DNA from: an uncultured bacterium
GTDB lineage: Bacteria; Cyanobacteriota; Vampirovibrionia; Gastranaerophilales; Gastranaerophilaceae
Assembly: GCA_902777855.1 (NCBI GenBank)
Contig: CACYVN010000005.1
Span: forward strand, 84,716-144,888
Direction: 5' to 3'
Length of the DNA stretch: 60,173 nucleotides
The translations under genes were made by a program, and so were the position numbers. The notes under the pieces are model-generated. The model saw only the letters and a list, made by a program, of their open reading frames with translations. It was not told the origin of the DNA and did no database searches. Shown in pieces: positions 59,298-60,173 of this stretch (positions are counted from its first letter, which is position 1; each line of letters begins with the position of its first letter).

Positions 59298-59960
59298 ATG
59301 GATAACAAAATTTTGCGAAAACGTACTATAACCGTAATTATTGTGACCGTTTTGATGATGATAGCGGAAATCTATTACGGAATTATCAATCATTCAATGG
59401 CACTCACTGCTGACGGATTCCATATGGGTACGCATGTTCTCGCATTCGGAATAACCCTTATAGTCTGCTTTTTGGCTATAAAATTCCGGGATAAAACAGA
59501 AAAATTAAATGCTTTGGGAGGTTATACAAGTGCGATTCTTCTTGGCTTTACCTCGCTGGGTATCATTTGGGAATCTGTTGAAAGATTTTTTAATCCGTTA
59601 TCAATAGGTTTTAATGATGCAATTTTGGTTGCAATTATCGGACTTGTTGTAAATTTGCTTTGTATTCTGATTATGGGAGGAGAAAATCCTTTGCATAATC
59701 ACGAACATTCGCACTGTTCCTGCAGTCATTGCGAGAAGGAGCATGATGAACACGAAGAAAATCTGAACTACAAAGCGGCATATCTGCACATTTTAGCAGA
59801 TGCTATGACTTCTGTTCTTGCAATCGGCGCTTTACTGGCAGGCAAATATTTCGGTTTAAGTTTTTTAGATCCGGTAATAGGTATTGTCGGAGGTCTGGTT
59901 ATTGCAAAATGGTCATTTGATTTACTCAAAAATTCTTCAAAAATCCTCCTTGATTTTTAA
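59298..59960 (+). CDS. Short CDF (DmeF-like) metal efflux transporter
   Basis: A 220-residue cation diffusion facilitator with six helices. Helix 2 has the DmeF-type ADGFHMGTHV (near 37-46), where His stands in for the usual second Asp. Helix 5 has HILADAMTSV (near 163-172). A His/Cys/Glu-rich loop (HNHEHSHCSCSHCEKEHDEH) joins helices 4 and 5. The protein ends right after helix 6 (SSKILLDF), so the cytoplasmic C-terminal domain found in most CDFs is missing. Probable Co/Ni or Zn efflux across the inner membrane. Confidence 0.9.
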   Translation: MDNKILRKRTITVIIVTVLMMIAEIYYGIINHSMALTADGFHMGTHVLAFGITLIVCFLAIKFRDKTEKLNALGGYTSAILLGFTSLGIIWESVERFFNPLSIGFNDAILVAIIGLVVNLLCILIMGGENPLHNHEHSHCSCSHCEKEHDEHEENLNYKAAYLHILADAMTSVLAIGALLAGKYFGLSFLDPVIGIVGGLVIAKWSFDLLKNSSKILLDF

Positions 59961-60022
59961 TTATATCAAATCTATTAAATACAAATATTGAAAAATTATA
60001 AACATTAATTTTGTTACAAATG

Positions 60023-60051
60023 TTTACATTCCATGAAAGCTGGTATTATAA
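60023..60051 (+). promoter_or_regulatory. Promoter of the right-edge gene
   Basis: TTTACA (60023-60028) and TTATAA (60046-60051) are 17 bp apart; an extended-type TGGTATTAT overlaps the latter. This leaves a leader of roughly 85 nt before the ATG at 60143. Confidence 0.5.
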
Positions 60052-60142
60052 GCGTTTTTAGGTTTTTATATCAGCGGAAAAGTTTTTCTGTTAAAGGTTT
60101 TGCATGGTTTTGCCGACATGAATGGAAATAGGAAAACTAACA

Positions 60143-60173
60143 ATGGGAATGTCAGCATCACAAGCAAGATTTT
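60143..60173 (+). CDS. Truncated gene at window edge (MGMSASQARF...)
   Basis: Only the first ten codons, MGMSASQARF, are in the window. The start is preceded by AGGAAAAC and by a promoter about 90 nt upstream. I associate this N-terminus with a multi-copy family of helical proteins in Gastranaerophilales genomes; that is from memory and unverified. Function unknown. Confidence 0.6.
   Translation, partial: MGMSASQARF

Overview
This AT-rich chromosomal window reads as a Gram-negative, probably gut-associated, non-photosynthetic relative of Cyanobacteria (Gastranaerophilales / Vampirovibrionia, formerly Melainabacteria). The reasons are indirect. It has kdsA and a heptosyltransferase-like enzyme (an LPS-type envelope) together with sepF next to yggS. 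Several lineage-style hypothetical proteins carry a short V-S-F-x-G motif, and a truncated gene at the right edge begins MGMSASQARF. I recognise that start from memory as typical of this group. No photosynthesis, flagellar or phage genes are seen, and there is no CRISPR array, tRNA or rRNA. The taxonomic assignment is inference.

Layout. 1-4.2 kb: a degenerate HD-GYP protein, a small unknown, ribF and a nucleoside transporter (minus strand). 4.2-8.1 kb: two flavodoxin-fold proteins, a DUF167 protein and two lineage-type hypotheticals, with a His-rich leader ORF plus terminator between the last two. 8.1-13.2 kb (minus): the run ruvB-kdsA-MBL hydrolase-pheS-rseP. 13.3-14.1 kb: a TM2 protein and a small unknown, each closed by a terminator. 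14.1-19.4 kb (minus): infA-rpmJ-rpsM-rpsK-rpsD-rpoA-rplQ-truA-rplM-rpsI. Two spacers in this operon are unusually long; one contains repeat DNA. 19.7-24.5 kb: rimI-bioY, then a tight operon of a MotA/ZorA-like channel, a MotB/ZorB-like OmpA protein, a UPF0210 protein and an unknown. 24.5-29.5 kb: uvrC (lacking its C-terminal HhH domain), fabI, mutS2. 29.5-35.5 kb: secreted or unknown proteins, an orphan 2-hydroxyacyl-CoA dehydratase-type activase, lspA (catalytic Asp replaced by Glu), rluD and a LapA-like protein. 35.7-46.9 kb: a long helical unknown, gyrA, comF, thiL, a GAF-GGDEF-HD-GYP protein, a GT9 glycosyltransferase and rsmD. Two gene-free islands made of tandem hairpins lie upstream of gyrA and upstream of the glycosyltransferase. 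47-60 kb: two unknowns, mazG, a beta-rich unknown, rel-nfeD-flotillin, yggS-sepF, zupT, lrp-aminotransferase, a short CDF transporter and the truncated edge gene.

Most genes are housekeeping. The least explained signals are: (i) two paralogous multi-hairpin islands whose helices covary and appear closed by a long-range stem, a candidate structured RNA or palindromic mobile element; (ii) a leader peptide with five histidines in six codons followed by a terminator, upstream of a membrane protein of unknown function; (iii) an orphan MotAB/ZorAB-like proton-channel operon; (iv) repeated use of an extended -10 promoter TGnTAnAAT placed 6-8 nt before ATG, which predicts leaderless mRNAs for uvrC, mutS2, rimI, mazG and a secreted protein; (v) an LspA with an Asp-to-Glu change in its catalytic dyad.

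All gene calls come from reading translated sequence and motifs; no database search was run. Where a start codon is moved from the longest possible frame, the reason is in the entry.
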